From: an uncultured Clostridia bacterium
GTDB lineage: Bacteria > Bacillota > Clostridia > Christensenellales > Borkfalkiaceae
NCBI GenBank assembly: GCA_930990665.1
Contig: CAKNQN010000011.1
Coordinates: 1 to 51,296 of the forward strand
Reading direction: 5' to 3'
Length of the DNA stretch: 51,296 bases
The stretch's first letter is position 1; every line of letters begins with the position of its first letter. Below, in pieces: positions 17,966 through 26,562 of the stretch. Below the pieces are notes generated by a model. That model was given only the letters and a program-made list of their open reading frames with translations, was not told where the DNA came from and ran no database searches. A program made the position numbers and the translations under genes.

Positions 17966-19301
17966 GCTGACCGCGCGCGAAAAGAAATGGGTGCTTTATG
18001 ACGTAGGCAATTCCGCCTTTACCCTTCTCGTCTCCACGCTCATCCCCATCTTTTTCGATATCGTCGCCGGAGATTCGGCCGATTCGGCCACGGTGTATTT
18101 AGGGTATGCCACCAGCATCGCCACCGCCGTCACCGCGCTCATCGGCCCCCTTCTCGGCGCCGCGGCAGACCGCAGAGGGGTCAAAAAGAAGATTTTTTCC
18201 GTCGTCCTGCTTGCGGGGGCGCTCAGCTGCGCCGTCCTCGGGTTTATCGGACATTGGATCTGGTTTCTGGCCCTGTATGTCTTTTCCAAATCCGCCTATT
18301 CGCTCAGCCTCGTCGTCTATGACTCGATGCTCTGCGACGTCACGAGTCGTGAGCGCATGGACGAAGTCTCCTCCCGCGGCTACGCCTGGGGCTACATCGG
18401 CAGCTGCATTCCGTTCATTTTGTGCGTGGTCGTATACGTGCTTTATGAGCCGTCCATGGGCATCGCGGTGCTTCCGTTCCGGGCGGCCATGCCCATCGTA
18501 TTCCTTCTTACGGCGGTGTGGTGGGTCGTCTGTTCGCTGCCCCTTTGGAAAAGCTACGAGCAGATCCACTATGTGCAGCCGGGCGGTCATCCCGTGCGCG
18601 AAGGGGTCAGAAACCTCGGCCGCACCTTCCGTGAGATCGTGCAGAGCAAAAAGATTCTGCTCTTTCTCCTCGCCTTCTTTTTCTACATCGACGGCGTCTA
18701 TACCATCATCGACCTCGCGGTCGCTTACGGCACCGATCTCGGCTTTGACTCCGCCATGCTCCTTCTGGCCCTGCTCGTGACGCAGATCGTCGCCTTCCCG
18801 TCCGCCATCCTTTTGGGCATGCTCTCGCGCAAGTTGCGCGCCGAAATCCTCATCGCCGCCTGCATCGTCGCCTATTTCTTTATCACCGTCTACGCGATCT
18901 TTTTGGACAAGACATACGAATTCTGGATCCTCGCGGTGTGCGTGGGATTGTTCCAGGGCACCATCCAGGCGATGTCCCGCTCCTATTTCGCGCGGATCAT
19001 CCCGCAGGAAAAGTCGGGCGAATATTTCGGCGTGTACGATATTTTCGGCAAGGGCGCATCCTTCCTCGGCACCTTCCTCGTCGCGCTCGTGGCCGATCTT
19101 ACAGGCCGCGAAAATCTCGGCGTGAGCGTGCTCGCGGTCATGTTCGTGATCGGATTCACCTTCTTTCTCTTTGCCGTGCGCGGAAAGGCGGAGCCTGCCG
19201 CCGCAAACGGTGCGTCCGCGAACGAAACGGCAGACGGGTGTGAAGCAAAGGAACCCGAAACGCTCTCTTCGCCCGCCGCGGAGGACAGGCAGGATCATTG
19301 A
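17955..19301 (+). CDS. MFS transporter, UMF1/Atg22-like family
   Basis: A 448-residue protein with about 12 membrane segments. It begins MKFKLTAREKKWVLYDVGNSAFTLLVSTLIPIFF, characteristic of the UMF1 branch of MFS transporters. A loop DRRGVKKK follows TM2-3, and the C-terminal tail is acidic. The substrate is unknown; relatives in yeast export amino acids from the vacuole. The start ATG lies inside the end of the phospholipase-like gene, with GGAGGAAAAAAACT as ribosome site, so the two are translationally coupled. Confidence 0.85.
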   Translation: MKFKLTAREKKWVLYDVGNSAFTLLVSTLIPIFFDIVAGDSADSATVYLGYATSIATAVTALIGPLLGAAADRRGVKKKIFSVVLLAGALSCAVLGFIGHWIWFLALYVFSKSAYSLSLVVYDSMLCDVTSRERMDEVSSRGYAWGYIGSCIPFILCVVVYVLYEPSMGIAVLPFRAAMPIVFLLTAVWWVVCSLPLWKSYEQIHYVQPGGHPVREGVRNLGRTFREIVQSKKILLFLLAFFFYIDGVYTIIDLAVAYGTDLGFDSAMLLLALLVTQIVAFPSAILLGMLSRKLRAEILIAACIVAYFFITVYAIFLDKTYEFWILAVCVGLFQGTIQAMSRSYFARIIPQEKSGEYFGVYDIFGKGASFLGTFLVALVADLTGRENLGVSVLAVMFVIGFTFFLFAVRGKAEPAAANGASANETADGCEAKEPETLSSPAAEDRQDH

Positions 19302-19397
19302 GCGGGAAATATTACAAATTCTTTACGAGTCGTCGATAAATTTATTGCAAGTATGCGGTACAATAGAGGTGCGGAAAGGGGAGAAAGACCAGAGATC

Positions 19398-19538
19398 TGC
19401 GGCTTTTCCGCAAACGGCCTGCCGAGGAAAATCGGCCGTCCGCATACCGATAAAAATGCGGCGTCACGCCGCCTGAACGGCTCATCCATCCAACAACTTT
19501 TTCTTACGGTACCCGCCGCGCATCATGCGCGGCGGGTA
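19398..19538. other. Run of four hairpins in the MFS-ruvX gap
   Basis: Hairpins at 19398-19412 (TGCGG/CCGCA), 19414-19439 (ACGGCC/GGCCGT), 19458-19472 (GCGGCG tca CGCCGC) and 19510-19538 (13-bp stem ending ACCCGCCGCGCA). A TACAAT hexamer lies at 19359-19364. No T-run follows any stem, so they do not look like terminators. The stretch might be a structured RNA; nothing was recognised. Confidence 0.4.
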
Positions 19539-19639
19539 TCGCGCCGTATGACGTTTTGGCGCAGATTTCGCCCTCTCGCTCGCCTTGCCCGTGCAGGTTT
19601 TGCATGGCGGACGGCCTGCCAGGTTAAATCCGCCCCGCC

Positions 19640-19800
19640 TTGCCTGCCGCACTTTAAGTCTCTGCCTTGCCGTTGTTGTCCGCCGCGCTTTGCCGCCGCA
19701 CCATGCCTGCCGCGCCTTTACGCCGCGTCTTGCCTGCCGCGCCTTTACGCCGCGTCTTGCCTGCCGCACTTTAAGTCTCTGCCTTGCCTGTCGTGCCTCG
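19640..19800. repeat. Degenerate 27-bp tandem repeat
   Basis: Successive units begin CTTGCCTGCCGCGCCTTTAC (27 bp each, about four units with variants CATGCC..., CTTGCCTGCCGCACTTTAAG). A CTTGCCTGCCGCACTTTAAG variant also occurs just upstream. It is non-coding on both strands by context. The surrounding strand is strongly pyrimidine-biased. Confidence 0.6.
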
Positions 19801-19921
19801 TCTCTGGATCTTGTCCCGACGCCGCTCGCAAGGTTAGGCCTTTCTGTTGCGGCCTTGGGAGTGGGTTTTGTGTAAGGGAGGTAAAAGTTTTCTGTTCCGG
19901 GCGAAAATTTTCGAAAAAATG

Positions 19922-19950
19922 TAGACGAGCGGCGGGGGATATGGTATACT
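19922..19950 (+). promoter_or_regulatory. Promoter of the ruvX-DUF1292 gene
   Basis: TAGACG (19922-19927), 17 bp, TATACT (19945-19950) with an extended TGG just before the -10. Confidence 0.65.
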
Positions 19951-19973
19951 AATACAGAAAAACAGGAGGGCGC

Positions 19974-20804
19974 ATGGAAAAACGTATAATGGCGCTGGAT
20001 ATAGGCGATAAACGCATTGGTGTAGCGGTGAGCGATCCTGGCAACACCTTTGCTCTGCCGGCGCAGACGTATTTCCGCACCGGGAATGCCGAAGGGGATG
20101 CGGCCGCGCTGGCGGCGCTCGCGGCGGAGAAGGGCGTGGGGCTGATCGTGTGCGGTCTGCCCGTTCACTTTGACGGCACCGAATCGATCCAGACGGTGAA
20201 GACCCGCCGTTTTGTGGAACTTCTGAGAGGGAAGACCTCTCTGCCCATCGAATATGAAGACGAGCGATTCACCTCGATCGAGGCGGAGCGCGACCAGATC
20301 GCCGGCGGAGTGCGGCGCAAGGGGCGCAAGAAGAGCATAGACAGCATTGCCGCTTCCTATATACTGGAAGGGTATTTGAATAAAAGAAATAAAAGGAGCG
20401 AAACCATGAGTGAAGAAAAGAAACTCCACGAAGCTGACTGCGACTGCGAAGATTGTGCCGACGAGGAAGCGAACGTGGTCGACCTGGTCGACGACGAGGG
20501 CAAGGTGCACAAGTGCTATCATATCGGGACCATCGAGTACAACGACAGGTGGTTTGCCTTCTTTCAGCCGGCGGACGACGATGAAGAGGACGAGGAGACG
20601 GACGTGACGATCCTGGAGATCGTGGGCGAAGACGGGAGCGAAGAGCTGCTGCCTGTGGAGGACGACAAACTTCTCGACGAGGTATTCGACGAATTCTGCC
20701 GCGTGATGGAGGAGGACGACGACGCCGACGAGGCCGCGTCGCTGGACACCGACTACGAAGAGGGCTGTGGCTGCGGCTGCAAGCATCATAACCACAAAAA
20801 GTAA
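19974..20804 (+). CDS. ruvX: RuvX (YqgF) nuclease-like domain fused to a DUF1292 domain
   Basis: One uninterrupted 276-codon frame. Residues 1-144 are YqgF/RuvX: RIMALDIGDKRIGVAVSD, VCGLPVHFDGTE, YEDERFTSIEAE and KKSIDSIAASYILEGYL. This RNase H-fold family serves in Holliday-junction resolution and 16S rRNA 5' maturation. Residues 145-276 are a DUF1292 (YrzB-like) protein: an acidic beta-rich core with a Cys/His tail (GCGCGCKHHNHKK). In other Firmicutes ruvX and the DUF1292 gene are adjacent separate genes. Here no stop codon separates them in this frame. GGRAGGAG-type AAAAGGAG and an ATG at 20406 remain inside, so the DUF1292 part may also be made alone. Confidence 0.85.
   Translation: MEKRIMALDIGDKRIGVAVSDPGNTFALPAQTYFRTGNAEGDAAALAALAAEKGVGLIVCGLPVHFDGTESIQTVKTRRFVELLRGKTSLPIEYEDERFTSIEAERDQIAGGVRRKGRKKSIDSIAASYILEGYLNKRNKRSETMSEEKKLHEADCDCEDCADEEANVVDLVDDEGKVHKCYHIGTIEYNDRWFAFFQPADDDEEDEETDVTILEIVGEDGSEELLPVEDDKLLDEVFDEFCRVMEEDDDADEAASLDTDYEEGCGCGCKHHNHKK
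20406..20804 (+). CDS. Internal start: stand-alone DUF1292 protein (nested)
   Basis: An ATG at 20406 lies 7 bases after AAAGGAGCG, a full ribosome site, and opens the normal DUF1292 start (MSEEKKLHEADCDCEDC). This 132-residue product is the usual size for the family when it is a separate gene. The DUF1292 function is unknown. The nested call is an inference from the retained ribosome site; the sequence alone cannot tell whether fusion, separate protein or both are made. Confidence 0.6.
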   Translation: MSEEKKLHEADCDCEDCADEEANVVDLVDDEGKVHKCYHIGTIEYNDRWFAFFQPADDDEEDEETDVTILEIVGEDGSEELLPVEDDKLLDEVFDEFCRVMEEDDDADEAASLDTDYEEGCGCGCKHHNHKK

Positions 20805-20920
20805 GCAGGGGCGGGCGGCGAAGCGAACGGCCTATGGATGCCGGAGCGGAAAAGCGCCCGCACTTTGCGGAATTTTTCCATTGCAGCGCCAAAAGAAAGC
20901 GGATGAGGCGTTCTTTTTGC

Positions 20921-20949
20921 TTGCAAAAAAATCTGCCTTATGGTAAAAT
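20921..20949 (+). promoter_or_regulatory. Promoter of rpsB-tsf
   Basis: TTGCAA (20921-20926), 17 bp, TAAAAT (20944-20949). It leaves a 5' leader of about 110 bases before rpsB, in which an autoregulatory site could lie; no specific structure was identified. Confidence 0.85.
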
Positions 20950-21065
20950 AGTAAGGCTAAAAATTCACACCCTGTGCGTTCCGCATTCCGTTCCCGCCAA
21001 AATCCCAACCGGGCGGGCTGATGCGGGCCTTTTGTGCGTGCGGGGGAGGAAGAAACGGAGGATTT

Positions 21066-21857
<792 letters not shown>

Positions 21858-21882
21858 AGAATACGGAAAAGGAGAATAAAAA

Positions 21883-22542
21883 ATGGCTATTACGGCAAGT
21901 GATGTAAATGCACTGCGCCAGAAGACGGGCGTAGGCATGATGGATTGCAAGAAAGCTCTCACCGAAGCGAACGGCGACATGGATAAAGCGATCGAGATCC
22001 TGCGCGAGAAGGGCATGGCCACGGCGGCCAAGAAAGCGGGCCGCATCGCGGCGGAAGGGATCGTAGACAGCTACATTCACATGGGCGGCAAGGTCGGCGT
22101 GCTCGTCGAAGTCAACTGCGAAACGGACTTCGTGGCGCGCGGCGATCAGTTCAAGGCGCTCGTGCACGACATCGCGCTGCAGATCGCGGCATCCAAGCCC
22201 CTGTACGTGACCAAGGAAGAGGTTCCCGAAGAGGCGTTGGAAGAGGAAAAGAAGATCCTCAAGATCCAGGCCATGAACGAGGGCAAGCCCGAGGCCATCG
22301 CGGAAAAGATGGTCGTCGGCCGCATGAAGAAATATTACGAAGAGTTCTGCCTCCTCGAGCAGCCGTTCGTAAAAGATTCTTCCAAGACGATCGGCCAGCT
22401 CATCACCGAGGCGATCGCTTCCATCGGCGAAAAGATCACGGTGCGCCGCTTCGTGCGCTACGAGATGGGTGAGGGCATCGAAAAGAAAAAAGACGACCTC
22501 GCCGAAGAAGTCGAAAAACAAGTTTCCAAGATGAAAGGTTAA
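21883..22542 (+). CDS. tsf: Elongation factor Ts
   Basis: A 219-residue nucleotide-exchange factor for EF-Tu. The N-terminal UBA-like domain ([22 protein letters not shown]) and the EF-Tu-contacting TDFV motif ([13 protein letters not shown]) are present. The C-terminal [15 protein letters not shown] is typical. It is shorter than the roughly 290-residue B. subtilis type and resembles the compact form with one core subdomain reduced. A clear terminator follows. Confidence 0.97.
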   Translation: MAITASDVNALRQKTGVGMMDCKKALTEANGDMDKAIEILREKGMATAAKKAGRIAAEGIVDSYIHMGGKVGVLVEVNCETDFVARGDQFKALVHDIALQIAASKPLYVTKEEVPEEALEEEKKILKIQAMNEGKPEAIAEKMVVGRMKKYYEEFCLLEQPFVKDSSKTIGQLITEAIASIGEKITVRRFVRYEMGEGIEKKKDDLAEEVEKQVSKMKG

Positions 22543-22550
22543 TTCCGGCA

Positions 22551-22584
22551 AGGCACACAAAAAACTTTTTGTGTGCCTTTTTTT
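22551..22584 (+). terminator. Intrinsic terminator of rpsB-tsf
   Basis: A 13-bp stem, AGGCACACAAAAA paired with TTTTTGTGTGCCT, followed by a long T-run. Confidence 0.9.
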
Positions 22585-22596
22585 CAAAAAGCCGGT

Positions 22597-22712
22597 GCGC
22601 GTCCGAAAAAGTGAGGACGCACGCAAAAACCGCGCATGTTCGCGGGAAACCAAGATTTGCGCCCGAAAATGGGAGGACGCATGTAAAAAAACCGCGCACG
22701 AGCGCGGAAAAA
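22597..22712. repeat. Two imperfect copies of a double-hairpin unit
   Basis: Each copy of about 50 bases has a GGACGC-containing arm followed by an A-run and a CCGCGC/GCGCGG hairpin. Copy 1 is near 22597-22650 (GCGTCC...GGACGC, CCGCG...CGCGG). Copy 2 is near 22660-22712 (GAGGACGCATG, CCGCGC acga GCGCGG). It is non-coding. Confidence 0.5.
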
Positions 22713-22758
22713 ACGCAGAACCGGCGCGAGGAGTGCCGGTGACCGTTCGGAGGGAGTT

Positions 22759-23478
22759 GTGGATACACAGAAACCGAAATACAAGAGGATCATCTTAAAA
22801 CTTTCCGGCGAGGCGCTTGCGGGAGAAAAGGGCTTCGGGCTGGATGAAAACATCATAGCCGGCGTTGTCGACCAGCTGATCCGCGTGCACAAGATGGGAG
22901 TAGAAGTGGGCATCGTGCTGGGCGGCGGCAATTTCTGGCGCGGCAGGCAGGGCACGAGCATGGACAGGACGACGGCCGACCACATGGGCATGCTGGCGAC
23001 CGTGATCAACTCTCTTGCCATGCAGGATGCGATCGAGCAGAAGGGTGTTCCCACCCGCGTGCAGACGGCGCTGAACATGATCAGCGTCGCCGAGCCGTTC
23101 ATTCTGCGCAAGGCGCTTCGGCACTTTGAGCTTGGCCGCATCGTCATCTTTGCCTGCGGCACGGGCAACCCGTACTGTTCGACGGATACGGGCGCGGCGC
23201 TCCGCGCGGCAGAGACGAACGCGGACATCCTCCTTCTGGCCAAGAATGTGGACGGCATCTATGACAGCGATCCCAAGCTGAATCCGAACGCGAAGAAGAT
23301 CGACAAGATCACGCACATGGAGGTCATCAACCGCGGCCTGAAAGCGATGGACACGACGGCGATCACCATGTGCATGGACAACGACATTCCCGTTCTTGCC
23401 TTTGCGCTTTCGGAAAAGGACGCGATCGTGCGAGCCATCTGCGGGGAAAAGACGGGAACGCTGATCACGAACGAGTAG
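22759..23478 (+). CDS. pyrH: UMP kinase
   Basis: A 239-residue amino-acid-kinase-fold enzyme that phosphorylates UMP to UDP. Motifs: [69 protein letters not shown] and [12 protein letters not shown]. The start is GTG at 22759, placed by family alignment ([17 protein letters not shown]) and a CGGAGGGAG ribosome site. In this lineage it stands between rpsB-tsf and frr, the common order. Confidence 0.98.
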   Translation: MDTQKPKYKRIILKLSGEALAGEKGFGLDENIIAGVVDQLIRVHKMGVEVGIVLGGGNFWRGRQGTSMDRTTADHMGMLATVINSLAMQDAIEQKGVPTRVQTALNMISVAEPFILRKALRHFELGRIVIFACGTGNPYCSTDTGAALRAAETNADILLLAKNVDGIYDSDPKLNPNAKKIDKITHMEVINRGLKAMDTTAITMCMDNDIPVLAFALSEKDAIVRAICGEKTGTLITNE

Positions 23479-23486
23479 TAAGAGTT

Positions 23487-24024
23487 CTCGCATTTCTCGC
23501 CGGGCTGCCGGCTGCGAAATGCCGAGAGTTGAGGGCGACACCGCCGTTCAAACGCTTGCAGCGTTTTCTGCGGCGTTTTCTCCCTCTTTGCGGCTTACTT
23601 TAAGGGCTCCAAATATTATATAAAGCCGCAAATTCACCCTCTTCCCGCAAGCCAAAGCGTTGGCAAACAGGGTTGCGCTGCGGAAAATAGCGATTTCCCT
23701 TGCGCGAGAAAATTATTTCAAAAAAATTACTTGCGTTTCCGCAAACCACGCTTTGCGGAACAAGCCCCCGATTTGCCGCGAAGGAACCGGAGATTTTTGC
23801 TTGCTTGCAATGGCAAAAATCGATGGTTCCGCAATATCGAGGCTTGCCTCGATATTACGAGCGGCCTCTGGCGGAAAAGGTGAATGCGACGTTTTCTATA
23901 ATGGAGAGCCCTTAAAAATAACGTCGCAGAGGAAAAACCGAACGCAGAGCCGACGTAGGTCGGCGAACGGTGGGTTTTTCCTAAAAATCACGGAATTTTT
24001 GTGAACTCTTTTCACAAAAATTCG
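23487..24024. repeat. Foldback element made of many hairpins in the pyrH-frr gap
   Basis: At least seven strong hairpins fill this gap: 23531-23587 (nested, core AAACGC ttgca GCGTTT), 23587-23632 (10-bp arms TTTGCGGCTT/AAGCCGCAAA), 23737-23759 (TTCCGCAAA/TTTGCGGAA), 23836-23859 (AATATCGAGG/CCTCGATATT), 23887-23927 (8-bp arms GCGACGTT/AACGTCGC), 23931-23981 (AGGAAAAACC/GGTTTTTCCT) and 23993-24023 (13-bp arms). The loops of the hairpins at 23587 and 23887 carry the same motif in opposite orientation (TTTAAGGGCTC and GAGCCCTTAAA), as terminal inverted repeats would. An open frame at 23660-24004 has no protein character. A MITE-like or structured-RNA element is the likely reading. Confidence 0.55.
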
Positions 24025-24058
24025 TGAACATAGATTTATTTTTTTGGAGAAGATTGCC

Positions 24059-24631
24059 ATGATCGACAATGAAAAAGTAGAAGAGCTGATGCTCACGTTG
24101 GAAGACAAATTAGACAAGACGGCCGGGGTGCTGCGCGAAGAATACGCGAACATCCGTGCGGGCCGTGCCAATCCGCACATTCTGGATAAGATCCAGGTGG
24201 ATTATTACGGCACGATGTCGCCCATCAACCAGGTGGGCAACATTGCGGTGGCAGACGCGAAATGCCTGGTGATCAGTCCCTGGGATACCAGCCTGCTGAA
24301 GGGCATCGAGAAGGCGATCCTGGCCTCGAACATCGGCCTTACGCCTACCAACGACGGCAAGGTCATCCGCCTGATCTTCCCCGATCTCACCGAAGAGCGC
24401 CGCCGCGACATTGCCAAGCAGATCAAATCTCTGTCCGAAGACGCGAAGGTGGCGGTGCGCAACGTCCGCCGCGACGCGATGGATGCGCTGAAAAAGATGA
24501 AGAACGCCAAAGAGCTTTCCGAAGACGAATGTGCTGCGCAGGAAAAAGAGGTCGAAAAGGTCATTTCCAAGTGCATGGAACAGATCGACAAGCATACCGC
24601 CGATAAAGAAAAAGAGATCATGTCCGTATAA
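24059..24631 (+). CDS. frr: Ribosome recycling factor
   Basis: A 190-residue protein with the RRF pattern: GVLREEYANIRAGRANPHILDKIQVDYYGTMSPINQVGNI and LTEERRRDIAKQIKSLSEDAKVAVRNVRRDAMD. RRF splits post-termination ribosomes with EF-G. ATG 24059 is chosen because GGAGAAG lies just before it; a TTG at 24044 overlaps that ribosome site. It sits 7 bases before uppS. Confidence 0.98.
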   Translation: MIDNEKVEELMLTLEDKLDKTAGVLREEYANIRAGRANPHILDKIQVDYYGTMSPINQVGNIAVADAKCLVISPWDTSLLKGIEKAILASNIGLTPTNDGKVIRLIFPDLTEERRRDIAKQIKSLSEDAKVAVRNVRRDAMDALKKMKNAKELSEDECAAQEKEVEKVISKCMEQIDKHTADKEKEIMSV

Positions 24632-24638
24632 GGGTGCC

Positions 24639-25340
24639 ATGAAAAAAGTCAAGCTTCCCGCCCATATCGCGTTTATCATGGACGGCAACGGCCGTTGGGC
24701 AAAGCGGCGTTTTCGTCCGCGCGGCTACGGCCATAAGATGGGCGTGCAGAACATGTTCAAGGTCTGTTCGCACTGTTTTCACCTCGGCATACGCATCGTC
24801 ACGGTGTACGCGCTCTCGTCGGAAAATCTGCGGCGTCCCAAAGAGGAGGTCGACGAGCTGTTCGATCTTTTCCGCACCTATTTTTCGCGCAAGAAAGAGA
24901 AGATGCTCGAGCTGAACGCGAAGATCAACATTTTAGGCGATCTGACCGCGCTTCCCGAAGATATCCGCCAGATGCTCATCGGCATCATGGAGGATACGCG
25001 GGAGATCACGGGGAACCTTCTGAACATCTGCGTCAATTACGGCGCGCGCAGCGAGATCGTCAGCGCCGTCAACGCGGCGGTCTCCTACGGGCGGTTCGTC
25101 GATGAAAACAGCTTCAAAAACCTGCTCATGACGGGCGGTCTGCCCGATCCGGACTTTATCGTCCGCACGGGCGGCGAAGTGCGGCTGTCCAACTTTTTGC
25201 TCTACCAGGCCGCCTATTCCGAACTTTATTTTTCGCACAAGATGTGGCCGGAGTTCTCGCGGCGCGACCTCGAGCGCGCCATCGAGACTTATTCCGCGCG
25301 CGACAGGCGGTTCGGCAATGTGCGGGAGGAAGACGTATGA
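24639..25340 (+). CDS. uppS: Undecaprenyl diphosphate synthase (cis-prenyltransferase)
   Basis: A 233-residue enzyme that condenses isopentenyl units onto farnesyl diphosphate to make the C55 carrier for wall synthesis. The catalytic HIAFIMDGNGRWAKRR motif is at residues 8-23. VYALSSENLRRPKEEV, LPDPDFIVRTGGEVRLSNFLLYQAAYSELYF follow in order. The start ATG 24639 is 7 bases after frr; a longer upstream frame overlaps frr and lacks a site. Its stop overlaps cdsA (ATGA). Confidence 0.98.
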   Translation: MKKVKLPAHIAFIMDGNGRWAKRRFRPRGYGHKMGVQNMFKVCSHCFHLGIRIVTVYALSSENLRRPKEEVDELFDLFRTYFSRKKEKMLELNAKINILGDLTALPEDIRQMLIGIMEDTREITGNLLNICVNYGARSEIVSAVNAAVSYGRFVDENSFKNLLMTGGLPDPDFIVRTGGEVRLSNFLLYQAAYSELYFSHKMWPEFSRRDLERAIETYSARDRRFGNVREEDV

Positions 25341-26248
25341 CCAAACGCATTGTCACCGGGGCCGTCTATGTGGCGGTTCTATTGGTATTTTTCTATCTGC
25401 GAACGCTCGACGCGCGCTATTTCGGCATTCTGATCTACGCGTTTTCGCTGATCGGTACCTGGGAGATCGTCCACGCGCTGGGCGGCGCGCATCCCGGCGA
25501 AGACGGGCAGATGCGCGAACCGCTCCTGCCGATGAGCCTGTCGCAGAGACTTTGCGTATATGCCTACGCGCTGCTCTTTACGCCCTCTTATTTTCTTGTC
25601 GAATATCTCGCCGCGAGCCGCGGATTTCCGGGGCAGGGCTATCGGGCGCTTCTGAATCTTTCCTTCCTTTTTGCGCTGGTACTCCTTTGCCTTCTGGTCG
25701 TCGACCATAAAAATTCGAAGGTGCAGGGCATCGGCGGCGCGATGCTGTGCGGATTCTATCCGACGGCGCTGCTCGCCACCATGCTCCTTGCCAATTCTCT
25801 CCCGCACGGCTCCATGCTGGCGCTCCTGCTGATCTTTGTCATTTCGCCCGTGGCAGATACCTTCGCCTTTGTGGTGGGGAGCATCTTCAAGGGCAGAAAA
25901 CTCTGCCCGACCATCAGTCCGAAAAAGACGGTTTCGGGCGCGATCGGCGGGGCGATCTTCGGAACGGGCGCCACCTTTCTGATCTATTGGCTGTACACCC
26001 TGTTCGGCGGCACGCTGGTGCTCCGCGCAGGCGGGGCGGAAGCCGTGTGGATCTTCCTCGCGGTCGTGGGCCTCATCGGTTCGGTGCTCACGGAATTCGG
26101 CGACCTCGTCGAAAGCGTCATCAAGCGCAGCTGCGGCATCAAAGATATGGGCAAACTTCTTCCCGGGCACGGCGGCATACTCGACCGCATCGACGGCACG
26201 CTGTTTGCCAGTACCTACGTCTACATCGTGTTTGCACTGTTCGTCTGA
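25337..26248 (+). CDS. cdsA: Phosphatidate cytidylyltransferase
   Basis: A 303-residue membrane enzyme making CDP-diacylglycerol from CTP and phosphatidic acid. It has about eight membrane segments and the CdsA signature near the C-terminus (GDLVESVIKRSCGIKDMGKLLPGHGGILDRIDG). It overlaps uppS by four bases (ATGA), so translation is coupled. The neighbours link lipid and isoprenoid synthesis (uppS, dxr), the usual Firmicutes cluster. Confidence 0.97.
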   Translation: MTKRIVTGAVYVAVLLVFFYLRTLDARYFGILIYAFSLIGTWEIVHALGGAHPGEDGQMREPLLPMSLSQRLCVYAYALLFTPSYFLVEYLAASRGFPGQGYRALLNLSFLFALVLLCLLVVDHKNSKVQGIGGAMLCGFYPTALLATMLLANSLPHGSMLALLLIFVISPVADTFAFVVGSIFKGRKLCPTISPKKTVSGAIGGAIFGTGATFLIYWLYTLFGGTLVLRAGGAEAVWIFLAVVGLIGSVLTEFGDLVESVIKRSCGIKDMGKLLPGHGGILDRIDGTLFASTYVYIVFALFV

Positions 26249-26262
26249 TCGGACGGCAGGGA

Positions 26263-26292
26263 AAACAGCCCGCCCTGCGGCGGGCTGTTTTT
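26263..26292 (+). terminator. Terminator-like hairpin after cdsA
   Basis: A 12-bp stem, AAACAGCCCGCC paired with GGCGGGCTGTTT around CTGC; only two further T follow, so termination may be partial and leave some read-through to dxr. Confidence 0.65.
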
Positions 26293-26294
26293 GA

Positions 26295-26402
26295 CCTTCG
26301 CCCGCAACGCCCGCGCAAATGTGTCACAACGCCCGCGCGAATGCGGCAACACTCACGTAAACGCGGCACCGCACGCGCAAACGGGGCGACGCCCGTGAAA
26401 AT
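26295..26402. repeat. Degenerate ~20-24-bp tandem repeats in the cdsA-dxr gap
   Basis: About five units resembling ACGCCCGCGCGAATGCGGCA, e.g. AACGCCCGCGCAAATGTGTC, ACGCCCGCGCGAATGCGGCA, CTCACGTAAACGCGGCACCG, CACGCGCAAACGGGGCGACG. Non-coding. The remaining gap to 26526 holds a GCGGATCCGC palindrome and no gene. Confidence 0.5.
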
Positions 26403-26526
26403 TCGTTCAAGCTGACACGAGAGCGGATCCGCCGCGCAGTGGTATGCAAACCCGCGCGGAAGCGGCGTCTGTCTGATCGGGAGGGGCGGCCCTGCATAAA
26501 GAGGAGGGTGCGCCGCGTATATATAG

Positions 26527-26550
26527 ATCGTGCGCGCTCAGGCGCACGAT
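26527..26550 (+). promoter_or_regulatory. Hairpin just upstream of dxr
   Basis: ATCGTGCGC (26527-26535) pairs with GCGCACGAT (26542-26550), 9 bp, ending two bases before the dxr ribosome site. It could be an operator or a translation-modulating stem-loop; a TATATA run lies just before it. Confidence 0.4.
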
Positions 26551-26562
26551 ACAGGAGAAGAA

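Noticed and set aside
19353-19952. 199-codon frame over the 27-bp repeats
   Set aside because: It translates hairpins and repeats and ends at the ruvX promoter; not protein-like.
23660-24004. 114-codon frame in the pyrH-frr gap
   Set aside because: It runs through several perfect hairpins and has no protein-like pattern or good ribosome site.
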